The position numbers and the translations under genes are program-made. Shown one piece after another: positions 63,852 to 64,000 of a DNA stretch of 64,000 nt. Origin of the DNA: an uncultured Arachnia sp. (GTDB taxonomy: Bacteria > Actinomycetota > Actinomycetes > Propionibacteriales > Propionibacteriaceae); assembly GCA_947493705.1 (NCBI GenBank), contig CANLSH010000001.1:186001-250000 (forward strand), in the 5' to 3' direction. The first letter of the stretch is position 1, and each line of letters opens with the position of its first letter. Under the pieces are notes generated by a model. It was given only the letters and a program-made list of their open reading frames with translations. It was not told the DNA's origin and did not search any database.

Positions 63852-64000
63852 TCAGTCCTCCTCGATGTCCACGTCGACGACACCCCTGCGCATGGTGTCA
63901 ACTACTTCAAGGCATGTGCGGCGCAGGTCACCGGGGCCAGCGGCCTGAGCCAACTGCCCAGCGAAATCCACCACCTGACGCACCCAGCGAACGAAATCAC
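63852..64000 (-). CDS. Partial gene at window edge, unrecognised
   Basis: The minus-strand frame ends at TGA 63854-63852 and continues to the edge. The last 49 residues read DFVRWVRQVVDFAGQLAQ ... GDLRRTCLEVVDTMRRGVVDV DIEED: amphipathic helices and an acidic tail. Family unrecognised. It lies 55 bp upstream of hisF on the same strand. Confidence 0.5.
   Translation of the reverse strand, partial: DFVRWVRQVVDFAGQLAQAAGPGDLRRTCLEVVDTMRRGVVDVDIEED

Overview
This window is a stretch of a high-G+C Gram-positive (Actinobacteria) chromosome. The gene orders recG-rpmB, lpdA ... punA-phosphosugar mutase, rimP-nusA-ylxR-infB-rbfA-truB-ribF and ilvB-ilvN-ilvC are all actinobacterial. The overall flavour (biotin carboxylase with fused carrier domain, short REP-like hairpins reading GAGTAGCG...GTGTCGAG) makes Propionibacteriaceae or a relative my best guess, but that is an inference. 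It looks like core chromosome: I see no IS element, prophage, plasmid gene, tRNA, rRNA or CRISPR array.

Layout. 1-9.7 kb: 5' part of recG, rpmB, a PfpI/DJ-1 protein, an ECF sigma factor translationally coupled to a membrane-anchored partner, a cation/proton antiporter, a lipoprotein, a Nudix hydrolase, an acyl-CoA carboxylase biotin subunit and a conserved hypothetical. 9.7-18.7 kb: lpdA, purine nucleoside phosphorylase plus phosphosugar mutase, a DUF2207 membrane protein, a small P-loop kinase, a repeat-rich convergent intergenic region and metG. 18.8-32 kb: a mosaic of short units, including an RNase HI/DUF4440-like fusion divergent from a DUF3516-type helicase, an APH-fold protein lacking its catalytic Asp, a second antiporter with a cytosolic domain, a membrane methyltransferase, GNATs, an SDR, an S51 peptidase and RNase J. 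32-48.8 kb, all on the minus strand except one GNAT: an AbiEi/DUF559-like gene with a problematic 5' end, dapB, pnp, rpsO, a very large secreted lyase-like protein inserted between rpsO and ribF, then ribF-truB-rbfA-infB-ylxR-nusA-rimP. 49-58 kb: a phosphatase, a lipoprotein, proS, a DUF1624-like/NfeD/flotillin operon, an SdpI-like protein and an AGE-family isomerase. 58.3-64 kb: ilvB-ilvN-ilvC behind a leader-peptide attenuator, a conserved membrane protein, a HIT protein, hisF and a partial gene.

How the genes work together. The minus-strand cluster from rimP to pnp is the classical translation and RNA-decay module (ribosome maturation, NusA, IF2, tRNA pseudouridine, S15, PNPase), with RNase J nearby. 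The ilv genes form the branched-chain amino acid trunk pathway. Upstream of ilvB I can read a 10-residue leader peptide with consecutive Leu-Val-Ile codons, a 9-bp antiterminator-type stem and a U6 terminator.

The most general signal is translational. At about fifteen genes the start codon has no Shine-Dalgarno sequence but sits 6-8 nt after a TANNNT -10 hexamer (or, for the ilv leader, a weaker -10), which predicts leaderless transcripts and fixes several start codons. Other points of interest are the two classes of dispersed hairpin repeat, a perfect 36-nt palindrome upstream of the AGE isomerase, and the duplicated Cys/WVFNN domain at the end of the secreted lyase.
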